A stretch of DNA of 11,630 bases from Acidobacteriota bacterium (GTDB lineage: Bacteria > Acidobacteriota > Terriglobia > UBA7540): contig PMYF01000445.1 in assembly GCA_003171295.1 (NCBI GenBank), positions 1-11,630 of the forward strand, given 5' to 3'. The first letter of the stretch is position 1; each line of letters begins with the position of its first letter. Shown one piece after another: positions 1-5,610 of this stretch. The notes beneath the pieces are model-generated. The model did not search any database and was not told the origin of the DNA. It saw only the letters and a list, made by a program, of their open reading frames with translations. Position numbers and translations under genes: made by a program.

Positions 1-192
1 CGGTGGGGCCACGAGGGCAAGGGATGAGAGGACGGGGACCTGCCCTTGCGGCCTCTGACCAGGTTGATGGCGTGTTGTAGCGCTGAGCGTTAGCTCAGCA
101 CCTGCCGACCTAAAAGGTCGGCGCTACCATGTTCTTCATCAACCCCCTCTACCCGCCGCCAGATAACCCCGGGGAAGGAAGAGACCCAAACT
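1..192. other. Left-edge leader region without a supported gene
   Basis: No coding region can be supported here. One + frame is open from the left edge to a TAG at 78-80 and could be the tail of an upstream gene, but about 26 residues are too few to judge. The identifiable content is the folded repeat at 77-127 and the ribosome binding site of the hexaheme cytochrome gene (GGAAGGAAGAG, 173-183). I saw no convincing -35/-10 pair. Confidence 0.5.
77..127. repeat. Palindromic folded intergenic element
   Basis: Outer arms GTAGCGC (77-83) and GCGCTAC (121-127) are perfect reverse complements. Inside them are two hairpins: TGAGC/GCTCA (84-88 with 93-97, 4-nt loop) and GCCGACCT/AGGTCGGC (104-111 with 115-122, AAA loop). 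The second shares two bases with the outer arm. The layout resembles a cruciform or three-way junction, as in REP-like elements. No T-tract follows, so a classical intrinsic terminator is unlikely. Confidence 0.6.
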
Positions 193-1674
193 TTGCCGGA
201 ACCCGCAAATCCCAAAGTTAACGAAACCCGGTCCAGGCTCCGAGAAGGCTTCTTGCGCGTCGCCCGTCCCGCCTTCTACCTCAGTCAGAATTTGATCAGC
301 CGCACTGGCGTCGTTTTGACTACGACGACCGGCATCACCCTGGTGATTGCTTTCGCATCGCTCCTCCTGGGTTATCAACCCAATCCTTACGTGGGGATTC
401 TGCTCTATCTAATCCTGCCCTCGATTTTTGTGCTCGGACTCATATTGATTCCGATCGGCATCTACAAGGATTTTCGTAAGCAGCGTCATCTCGGCACACT
501 CCCTACGGCCTATCCCCGCGTGGATTTCTCCCAGAGTGGTATACGAAGGACGGTCATGTTCGTGGCCATCATGACTGCGATCAACGTTCCGATTTTCGCG
601 ATCGCGAGCTACCGCGGCACCGTTTACATGGAGTCCACGCAGTTTTGCGGCCAGACCTGTCATCAAGTCATGTATCCGGAATACACCGCCTATCAGCGAT
701 CTCCGCACGCGCGCGTCGCCTGCGTGGAGTGTCACATCGGCCCGGGCGCGCCCTGGTTTGTGCGCTCGAAGCTTTCGGGCACCTACCAGGTTTTTGCCGT
801 GACCTTCAACCTCTACCCGCGGCCGATCCCCACGCCCATTCACAATTTGCGCCCGGCGAGGGAGACCTGCGAGCAGTGCCACTGGCCGGAGCGTTTCTCC
901 GGCGACAAGCTGGTGATCAGGACGAAGTTTGCCGACGACGAAAAGAATTCCCTCACCCGGTCGGTGCTCCTGGTTCATATCGGGGGAAGGAATCCGGACC
1001 GCAAGCTGGTGGGGATTCATGGCCGTCACCTGGGGTTGGTGGCCTACCTCGCCCCGGACAAGAAGCGGCAGGAGATTCCCTGGGTAAGCTATCGAAACGA
1101 GGACGGAACGGTCACGGAGTTTGCCTCCACGGAAGCTCCCCCCAAGGCAGACCTCCTGGCGCACGGTGAACGGCGCACCATGGATTGCATGGACTGCCAC
1201 AACCGCCCCACCCACACCTTCGACATGCCGGAAGGGGCCGTAAATCGTGAAATGGCCGCGGGCCGCTTCAGCTCCTCTCTCCCCTTTATCCACGAGGTGG
1301 CGATTGATCTTCTGAAGAAGGACTATCGCAGCCGGGCGGTGGCCGAGACCGAGTTGCCGGAAGCGCTGCGGCAGTACTATCGCGAGAACTATCCCGCCGT
1401 TTACAATGCGCAGCGCGCCGCGATCGAAGAGGCCGCCAAGGCGCTCTGGTATATCTATGAGGGCAATGTGTTCCCGGAAATGAACATCGCCTGGGGAATC
1501 TATCCCAACAATCTCGGGCACAACGATTTCCCCGGGTGCTTCCGTTGCCACGATGGCAACCACAAATCAAAGGGTGGGAAGGAAATCACGCAAGACTGCA
1601 ATGCCTGCCATGCCCTCCTGGCGATGGATGAGGCCGACCCCAAGATTTTGCACGAACTCGCGGGAGGGAATTAG
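193..1674 (+). CDS. Membrane-anchored hexaheme cytochrome c, NapC/NirT-like
   Basis: This 493-residue protein probably passes electrons between the quinone pool or the neighbouring bc complex and periplasmic acceptors. Three hydrophobic segments lie at about 41-60, 68-91 and 120-139; a periplasmic multiheme domain follows. Six heme-attachment motifs are visible: CGQTCH (152-157), CVECH (177-181), CEQCH (226-230), CMDCH (332-336), CFRCH (449-453) and CNACH (469-473). The first has three residues between its cysteines instead of two. A NapC/NrfH-like stretch covers about 120-230, including SPHARVACVECH. The start is TTG at 193, nine nt after GGAAGGAAGAG (173-183). No ATG occurs in this frame before residue 122, which would remove the first two membrane segments. 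It is longer than plain tetraheme NapC/NrfH proteins because of the C-terminal heme domain. The redox partner cannot be told from sequence. Confidence 0.9.
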   Translation: MPEPANPKVNETRSRLREGFLRVARPAFYLSQNLISRTGVVLTTTTGITLVIAFASLLLGYQPNPYVGILLYLILPSIFVLGLILIPIGIYKDFRKQRHLGTLPTAYPRVDFSQSGIRRTVMFVAIMTAINVPIFAIASYRGTVYMESTQFCGQTCHQVMYPEYTAYQRSPHARVACVECHIGPGAPWFVRSKLSGTYQVFAVTFNLYPRPIPTPIHNLRPARETCEQCHWPERFSGDKLVIRTKFADDEKNSLTRSVLLVHIGGRNPDRKLVGIHGRHLGLVAYLAPDKKRQEIPWVSYRNEDGTVTEFASTEAPPKADLLAHGERRTMDCMDCHNRPTHTFDMPEGAVNREMAAGRFSSSLPFIHEVAIDLLKKDYRSRAVAETELPEALRQYYRENYPAVYNAQRAAIEEAAKALWYIYEGNVFPEMNIAWGIYPNNLGHNDFPGCFRCHDGNHKSKGGKEITQDCNACHALLAMDEADPKILHELAGGN

Positions 1675-1707
1675 TTTTCGCCGGCAGGGTGGAATAATCC
1701 GGCGATG

Positions 1708-1920
1708 GGGTAGTGCCCTTGTTTGGGCGGAGTGAATTCTAAGACAGGGGGTCGGACCTTTAGGTCCGACAATAGCCAGGACTTCAGGCGGGGCCTTCAG
1801 GCCCTGAAGCTTCAGGGGCTTAAAGCCCCTGACGACGTGCAGCCCGATCGTGTCGGAGCTAAAGCTCCGACCCCCTGCACAGCTCCCACGGGCGCAACTT
1901 TTCTACTTAGGACACCACCC
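1708..1920 (+). mobile_element. MITE-like composite palindromic element, copy 1
   Basis: The ends form an imperfect terminal inverted repeat: GGGTAGTGCCCT (1708-1719) against AGGACACCACCC (1909-1920), 10 of 12 matching. A perfect inner inverted pair, CAGGGGGTCGG (1745-1755) and CCGACCCCCTG (1867-1877), lies inside. Between them is a string of hairpins: GTCGGACCT/AGGTCCGAC (1751-1770), GGGCCT/AGGCCC (1791-1804), the palindrome CTGAAGCTTCAG (1804-1815), GGGGCT/AGCCCC (1815-1829) and GTCGGAGCT/AGCTCCGAC (1852-1871). It has no coding capacity. The same hairpins occur in reverse order and orientation at 4047-4336. The MITE label is an inference from the terminal repeats and the second copy; a BIME/REP cluster is the alternative. 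Confidence 0.7.
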
Positions 1921-1935
1921 GGCGATTGCATTTTG

Positions 1936-1965
1936 TTTCATTTTGGACGCCAAGCACGGTAGAAT
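1936..1965 (+). promoter_or_regulatory. Possible promoter of the monoheme cytochrome gene
   Basis: A good -10 hexamer, TAGAAT (1960-1965), sits in an AT-rich stretch 18 nt upstream of the start codon. The matching -35 is weak: TTTCAT at 1936-1941 with an 18-nt spacer, or TTCATT at 1937-1942 with a 17-nt spacer. The short leader would contain the strong AAGGAGG site. Independent transcription is plausible because a repeat element separates this gene from the one before it. Confidence 0.4.
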
Positions 1966-1983
1966 CTGCTCAAGGAGGATTTC

Positions 1984-2196
1984 ATGAGGTTACTTAAGGT
2001 ACTTATCGTTCTTACTGTTATTACTGGCTCATTGCTGACTCTTGCTACCGCAAAGCCTGAGTATGCCAAGAAAGAAGGCAAGGCCTGCACATTCTGCCAC
2101 GTCAAAGCAGGTCAGAAAGACCTCAACGACGCGGGGAAGTACTACAAAGAACACAGCCATTCACTGGAAGGCTATAAGCCTGCTGAGAGCAAGTAG
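1984..2196 (+). CDS. Tiny secreted monoheme cytochrome c
   Basis: This is a 70-residue precursor with a hydrophobic signal peptide (about 1-23, cleavage expected after ATA). The mature part is about 47 residues with one heme motif, CTFCH (35-39). The mature part contains no methionine, so the second axial ligand is probably a histidine, H57 or H59 in EHSHSLEGY. It is far smaller than typical class I cytochromes c and resembles a single heme unit of a multiheme protein. The start is firm: AAGGAGG (1972-1978) lies 5 nt before ATG. Base use is more AT-rich than in its neighbours, at least near the 5' end. Its place between the hexaheme protein and the Rieske/cytochrome b pair suggests a soluble shuttle or small subunit of the same chain; this is an inference. 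Confidence 0.85.
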   Translation: MRLLKVLIVLTVITGSLLTLATAKPEYAKKEGKACTFCHVKAGQKDLNDAGKYYKEHSHSLEGYKPAESK

Positions 2197-2244
2197 ACCT
2201 GATTGCTGAGGGGACTGAACAGGCTGCGGAAAAACCCTCCGATG

Positions 2245-2392
2245 CTGTCATCCTGAGCCCTTCGCTGTCATCCTGAGCGAAGCGAAGGATCTCGGTATTT
2301 CGCTCAGGGTAAACTGCGCGAAGGACCCCTGTATTTGAATTTTCATGCAAATACAGAGGTCCTTCGTCGGCTTCGCCTCCTCAGGATGACAG
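2245..2392. repeat. MITE-like hairpin element of the CTGTCATCCTGAG family
   Basis: Two direct copies of CTGTCATCCTGAG begin at 2245 and 2265 (20-bp period), and its reverse complement CTCAGGATGACAG closes the element at 2380-2392. Inside, CCTGAGCGAA (2272-2281) pairs perfectly with TTCGCTCAGG (2299-2308). A longer hairpin pairs GAAGGACC (2320-2327) with GGTCCTTC (2358-2365) and CTGTATTTG (2329-2337) with CAAATACAG (2348-2356), with one mismatch and a 10-nt loop. It fills most of the gap between the monoheme cytochrome and Rieske genes. No T-tract follows the hairpins. A relic of the same family lies at 5611-5650. Confidence 0.75.
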
Positions 2393-2467
2393 GGTGAGGG
2401 GTCTTGCCGTCGCCATGGCTTCGGCAAACTTAAACTCAAATAGTCAGGTTTCAAATGTCAGGCTGCC

Positions 2468-2475
2468 AGGAGAAG
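2468..2475 (+). promoter_or_regulatory. Ribosome binding site fixing the Rieske start
   Basis: AGGAGAAG lies 8 nt before ATG 2484. The same frame is open back to a GTG at 2394, but that codon touches the end of the repeat element (2392) and lacks a comparable site, so the internal ATG is preferred. Confidence 0.65.
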
Positions 2476-2483
2476 CGCTTCCC

Positions 2484-2945
2484 ATGCCCACGCCCGACGC
2501 GACCACGGACAAGGCCAGCCAACCGACCCGCCGCTGGGTGAACGTCCTCCTGGGGAGTGGCCTTGCCGCTTCCGTGGCCTCCTTTCTTTACCCGGCCCTT
2601 CGCTACATCATCCCTCCCGCGGTGGCGGAATCCACCAGCCGGTCGGTGGTCGCCGCCAAGGCCGGCGAGCTCAAAAACAACACCGGGAAGGTTTTCAAGT
2701 TCGGCTCCAAACCCGGCCTGTTGGTGCGCACAGTTGACGGCACGTATCGCGCCGTCTCCGCAGTTTGCACGCACTTGAACTGCACGGTTCAATACCGCGA
2801 AGACCTCCACCAAATCTGGTGCGCTTGTCATAACGGGCTCTACGATGTGGAGGGAAGGAACGTAAGTGGCCCACCCCCTCGGCCGCTGGAGGTGTTTGAG
2901 GTCCACGTCCAGGGTGAGGACGTGGTTGTGACGCGAAGCGCCTGA
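2484..2945 (+). CDS. Rieske [2Fe-2S] protein of a cytochrome bc/b6f-type complex
   Basis: This 153-residue iron-sulfur subunit takes one electron from quinol at the Qo site of the partner cytochrome b and passes it to a periplasmic cytochrome. A short cytoplasmic tail with TRRW (15-18) precedes one membrane segment (about 19-44); a periplasmic Rieske domain follows. Cluster box 1 is CTHLNC (95-100) and box 2 is CACHNG (113-118). By family precedent C95, H97, C113 and H116 bind the cluster, and C100 and C115 form the disulfide. Box 2 has CACHNG where classical proteins have CPCHGS. The protein is short, like b6f-type Rieske proteins. ATG 2484 was chosen for its ribosome binding site; alternatives are GTG 2394 and ATG 2415. 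Its stop is 2 nt from the cytochrome b start, so the two are probably translated together. Confidence 0.93.
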   Translation: MPTPDATTDKASQPTRRWVNVLLGSGLAASVASFLYPALRYIIPPAVAESTSRSVVAAKAGELKNNTGKVFKFGSKPGLLVRTVDGTYRAVSAVCTHLNCTVQYREDLHQIWCACHNGLYDVEGRNVSGPPPRPLEVFEVHVQGEDVVVTRSA

Positions 2946-2947
2946 CG

Positions 2948-4033
2948 ATGAGCAGCCTATACCGCCGCACTCTCGCCTGGTTGGACGAACGGTTTGGCAC
3001 CGGTAGCGTGGAGGAGTTCCTCCGGCACAAAACGGTCCCCGTCCATCGGCACACACTTTGGTATTACTTCGGCGGGATCACCTTGTTCCTGTTCATTATC
3101 CAAGTGCTCACCGGAATCCTGCTGCTGCTCTATTACCGCCCCACACCGAACGACGCCTTCGAGAGTGTGCAGTACATGGTGACCCAGGTGCGCTTTGGCT
3201 GGCTGATCCGCTCCGTGCACAGTTGGTCGGCGAACCTCATGATCTTTGCGGCGTTCGTTCACATGTTCAGCGTCTATTTCCTGAAGGCCTATCGCAAACC
3301 GCGCGAACTCACCTGGGTCACCGGAATGCTGCTGCTCTTCCTGGTCATGGGGTTTGGCTTCAGCGGCTACTTGCTTCCCTGGAACACGCTGGCCTTCTTC
3401 GCCACCAAGGTGGGGACGCAGATGGCCGGTTCAGTTCCCTTCATCGGAAAGTTCCTGCTGGTCTTTTTGCGCGGCGGCGAAGAAGTGACCGGCGCGACCC
3501 TGACTCGCTTCTTTGGATTCCACGTCGCGGTTCTGCCCGGCCTGGTCACCATCCTGCTGGCTACACACCTTTTCTTAGTGCAAAGGCTGGGGATGAGCGT
3601 GCCCCCCAGCGTCGAGCGAAAAATCGCCGAGGGAGGGGCCCCGGCTCGCACCATGCCCTTCTTCCCCAATTTCCTGCTGCGCGACATGATCGGCTGGTAC
3701 GCCGCGCTGGGCATGCTGGGAGCGCTCGCTGCCATCTTTCCCTGGGAACTGGGAATGAAGGCCGATCCTTTTGTGCCGGCTCCCGCAGGCATCCGGCCCG
3801 AATGGTATTTCCTGTTCATGTTTCAGACGCTGAAATACCTTCCCTCGAAAGTCCTCTTTGTGGATGGTGAACTACTGGGCATCTTCGGATTCTCCGCGGC
3901 GGCGCTGGTTTGGGTTGCCGTTCCCTTCCTCGACCGGCGCATCGGCTTCGGGCGAGTGACGCGGCTCTTCACCGGCTTGGGAGTTTTCGCACTCGGCTAC
4001 ATGATCGTTCTTTCGTTGCTGGCTTTACGATAA
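2948..4033 (+). CDS. Cytochrome b, fused b6/subunit-IV type, of a quinol oxidoreductase
   Basis: This 361-residue integral membrane subunit binds two b hemes and oxidises quinol. About seven hydrophobic helices are visible (roughly 38-62, 93-113, 122-143, 190-212, 248-266, 308-327 and 336-358). Heme ligands are H91 (SVHSWSAN), H105 (FVHMFSVY), H192 (GFHVAVLP) and H207 (ATHLFLVQ). The second pair has 14 residues between its members, as in cytochrome b6, not 13 as in mitochondrial-type cytochrome b. The Qo motif PEWY is at 284-287. The N-terminal part matches b6 closely (GGITLF, GWLIRSVHSWSAN, KPRELTWVTG), and the subunit IV-like part is fused on. The protein has no cysteine, and Y40 stands where b6 has the cysteine that binds heme ci. 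ATG 2948 lies 2 nt after the Rieske stop. No c1 gene follows. Confidence 0.95.
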   Translation: MSSLYRRTLAWLDERFGTGSVEEFLRHKTVPVHRHTLWYYFGGITLFLFIIQVLTGILLLLYYRPTPNDAFESVQYMVTQVRFGWLIRSVHSWSANLMIFAAFVHMFSVYFLKAYRKPRELTWVTGMLLLFLVMGFGFSGYLLPWNTLAFFATKVGTQMAGSVPFIGKFLLVFLRGGEEVTGATLTRFFGFHVAVLPGLVTILLATHLFLVQRLGMSVPPSVERKIAEGGAPARTMPFFPNFLLRDMIGWYAALGMLGALAAIFPWELGMKADPFVPAPAGIRPEWYFLFMFQTLKYLPSKVLFVDGELLGIFGFSAAALVWVAVPFLDRRIGFGRVTRLFTGLGVFALGYMIVLSLLALR

Positions 4034-4086
4034 CAAAGCGGGTAGCGGGTAGTGTCCTAATTTGAGAAGCTGCGCTTGAGGGAGTT

Positions 4087-4210
4087 GTGCAGGGGGTCGG
4101 AGCTTTAGCTTCGACATGTGCAGGGACTCGGAGCTTTAGCTCCGACATGTGTAGGGGGTCGGAGCTTTAGCTCCGACATGTGTAGGGGGTCGGAGCTTTA
4201 GCTCCGACAT
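4087..4210 (+). repeat. Four tandem 31-bp hairpin units
   Basis: Units run 4087-4117, 4118-4148, 4149-4179 and 4180-4210 with an exact 31-bp period. Each holds an inverted repeat GTCGGAGCT-TT-AGCTCCGAC followed by ATGTG. Units 3 and 4 are identical. Unit 1 has AGCTTCGAC in the right arm, and unit 2 has ACTCGG in place of GGTCGG. Copy 1 of the element has a single such unit, so this is a local expansion. Confidence 0.9.
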
Positions 4211-4313
4211 AATCGGGCCGTGCGCAGCCGGGGGCTTTTAGCCCCTGAAGCTTCAGGGCCTAAAGGCCCCGCCTGAAGGTTTGGCTATTGTCGGACCTGA
4301 AGGTCCGACCCCC

Positions 4314-4319
4314 TATATT
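4314..4319 (+). promoter_or_regulatory. Possible -10 box of the nonaheme cytochrome gene
   Basis: TATATT lies at the edge of the hairpin block, 24 nt upstream of ATG 4344. A standard -35 is not evident: the region it should occupy is the GTCGGACCT palindrome, and the nearest TTG (TTGTCG, 4288) gives a 20-nt spacer. If real, the promoter is partly built from the repeat element. Confidence 0.25.
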
Positions 4320-4343
4320 GAGATTTACTCCACTCTGATCGCT

Positions 4344-5582
4344 ATGAAAACTGCGCTTGCCACACTCCTGATCTTGATCGGCGCGCTGGGCGCCGCCGCG
4401 GCGGATTCCAGCTCCTGTATCGACTGCCACGCCGCGCTGGACGACGCCAGGTTGGCGAATCCTGCCAAACTCTTCCCCGGCGACATTCATCATCAGGCGG
4501 GATTGACGTGCGCGGACTGCCATGGCGGCGACCCCAAAGATGCATCCATGAACGCCATGAGCCGGACCAAGGGATTTCACAGCGTTCCCAAGAAAGGCCT
4601 CATCCCGGATTTCTGCGCCCGCTGTCATTCCGACATCGCTTACATGCACCGCTTCAATCCCAAAATGCGCGCTGACCAGTTGGCCCAATACCTCACCAGC
4701 GTGCACGGCAAAAGGCTGCGCCAAGGCGATACCCAAGTCGCTGCTTGCGTGGACTGCCACGGGATTCACAATATCCTGGCTGTTTCCGATTCGCGTGCGC
4801 CGGTTTACCCCACCAACGTAGCCACCACTTGCGCGCGCTGCCACGCGGACGCCGCCTACATGAAGAACTACAAAATTCCCACCGATCAGGTGGCGCACTA
4901 CCAGAAGAGTGTGCATGCCCGAGTGCTCTCCGAGGGTGACACCTCTGCCCCCACTTGCACGACATGCCATGGGAACCACGGCGCCACCCCCCCGGGGGTC
5001 AGCTCAGTCGCCAATGTCTGCGGAACATGCCACGCTTTCTTTGCGCAACTCTTCCAGAAGAGCCCCCACCAGGCCGCCTTCGCAAAAATGGGGCTGCCGG
5101 GCTGCGTGCAATGTCATTCCAACCATGAGATCGTGAAGCCCTCAGATGATTGGGTAGGAGTGGGACCGAAGTCGGTCTGCATCGCCTGCCACGCCTCCGG
5201 TGATACCGGTTACCAGACCGCCCACGCTATGGCTCAGGATATCGCGCGCCTGGACCTCTCCATCGCGCAAGCCGAGGGCATTTTGGACACCGCTGAGCGC
5301 AAGGGGATGGAAGTCTCCGGCGCCAAACTTGACCTCGCCAGCGCCCAAGAAGCCCTGGTCAAAGCACGCGTCAGTGTCCACACGTTTCGAGATGAGGAAA
5401 TCGGAAAGCTTTCGAAGCAAGGCCTGGAAATCGCCGCTCGTTCAAACCAGGCAGGCGTCGCGGCGCTCGCAGAATTGAACTTCCGCCGCGAAGGGTTGGG
5501 AATCGCCCTCGTTACCATCCTTGTGGCCATCGCGGGACTCTACCTGAAAATCCGCCAAATCGAATCCCGGCAGAAGAGTTAG
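4344..5582 (+). CDS. Nonaheme cytochrome c with C-terminal membrane anchor
   Basis: This 412-residue periplasmic electron carrier may replace cytochrome c1 as the exit route of the Rieske/cytochrome b pair (inference). A signal peptide (about 1-20, ending GAAAA) is followed by nine CXXCH motifs: C25, C56, C91, C135, C163, C205, C226, C254 and C279. Residues 91-144 and 163-213 are an internal duplication; both run from CARCH through an AY-M/SVH segment and GDT to a second CXXCHG with a following N-H. After the last heme come about 100 residues of mostly helical, charged sequence (290-380), then one hydrophobic segment (about 385-401) and a basic tail, so it is anchored at its C-terminus. ATG 4344 is chosen because the signal peptide begins there; the frame continues upstream only through the repeat element. 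No clear ribosome binding site precedes this ATG, which is unusual here. The family name (octaheme or cytochrome c3-like) is uncertain. Confidence 0.9.
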   Translation: MKTALATLLILIGALGAAAADSSSCIDCHAALDDARLANPAKLFPGDIHHQAGLTCADCHGGDPKDASMNAMSRTKGFHSVPKKGLIPDFCARCHSDIAYMHRFNPKMRADQLAQYLTSVHGKRLRQGDTQVAACVDCHGIHNILAVSDSRAPVYPTNVATTCARCHADAAYMKNYKIPTDQVAHYQKSVHARVLSEGDTSAPTCTTCHGNHGATPPGVSSVANVCGTCHAFFAQLFQKSPHQAAFAKMGLPGCVQCHSNHEIVKPSDDWVGVGPKSVCIACHASGDTGYQTAHAMAQDIARLDLSIAQAEGILDTAERKGMEVSGAKLDLASAQEALVKARVSVHTFRDEEIGKLSKQGLEIAARSNQAGVAALAELNFRREGLGIALVTILVAIAGLYLKIRQIESRQKS

Positions 5583-5610
5583 CCCTAATACTGTTTTGAA
5601 TTTCCTACCC

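Larger units (their letters stand above)
1675..1983. other. Intergenic region filled by a repeat element and a promoter
   Basis: Just after the hexaheme gene there is a small hairpin, CGCCGG (1679-1684) with CCGGCG (1699-1704). It lacks a T-tract, so it is at best a weak terminator. The rest is the palindromic element at 1708-1920, followed by the AT-richer promoter and leader of the monoheme cytochrome gene. A short open frame can be drawn through the element, but its sequence is just palindromes and is not treated as a gene. Confidence 0.7.
4047..4336 (-). mobile_element. MITE-like composite palindromic element, copy 2 (inverted, expanded)
   Basis: Read on the - strand, this repeats the order of copy 1 (1708-1920): GTCGGACCT-type hairpin (4290-4309), GGGCCT/AGGCCC (4256-4269), CTGAAGCTTCAG, GGGGCT/AGCCCC, then GTCGGAGCT-type hairpins, ending with the terminal repeat seen on the + strand as GGGTAGTGTCCT (4047-4058). 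Similarity continues outside the hairpins, for example TTAGGACACTACCC here against TTAGGACACCACCC in copy 1. On the 4336 side it stops near ACTCC, and the expected second GGGTAGTG end is missing, so the copy seems truncated next to the nonaheme gene. It is longer than copy 1 because one hairpin is repeated four times (4087-4210). Confidence 0.7.
4034..4343. other. Intergenic region occupied by the inverted repeat element
   Basis: Apart from about a dozen bases after the cytochrome b stop, this gap is composed of element copy 2 with its tandem 31-bp units, plus the short leader of the nonaheme cytochrome gene. No coding region is supported. An in-frame extension of the nonaheme gene back to 4281 would translate the palindromes and is rejected. 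Confidence 0.7.

Noticed and set aside
1..80. 3' end of an upstream gene in the frame open to the TAG at 78-80
   Set aside because: Only about 26 residues, Gly/Arg rich, without recognisable features; it cannot be told from chance.
409..1563. Long open frame on the - strand opposite the hexaheme cytochrome gene
   Set aside because: It lies wholly antisense to a gene with six heme motifs and membrane segments; its translation has no recognisable domain and reflects high GC.
2320..2365. Intrinsic terminator after the monoheme cytochrome gene
   Set aside because: The stem is long, but no T-tract follows and it sits inside a repeat with its own inverted ends, so it is described as part of that element.
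2394..2483. Longer Rieske start at GTG 2394
   Set aside because: The extra 30 residues begin right beside a repeat element, while ATG 2484 has AGGAGAAG at a suitable distance.
4087..4210. CRISPR array suggested by four regular 31-bp repeats
   Set aside because: The repeats are directly adjacent with no spacers; they are tandem hairpin units of the flanking element.
4281..4343. N-terminal extension of the nonaheme cytochrome to 4281
   Set aside because: It translates the palindromic element and would bury the signal peptide that begins at ATG 4344.
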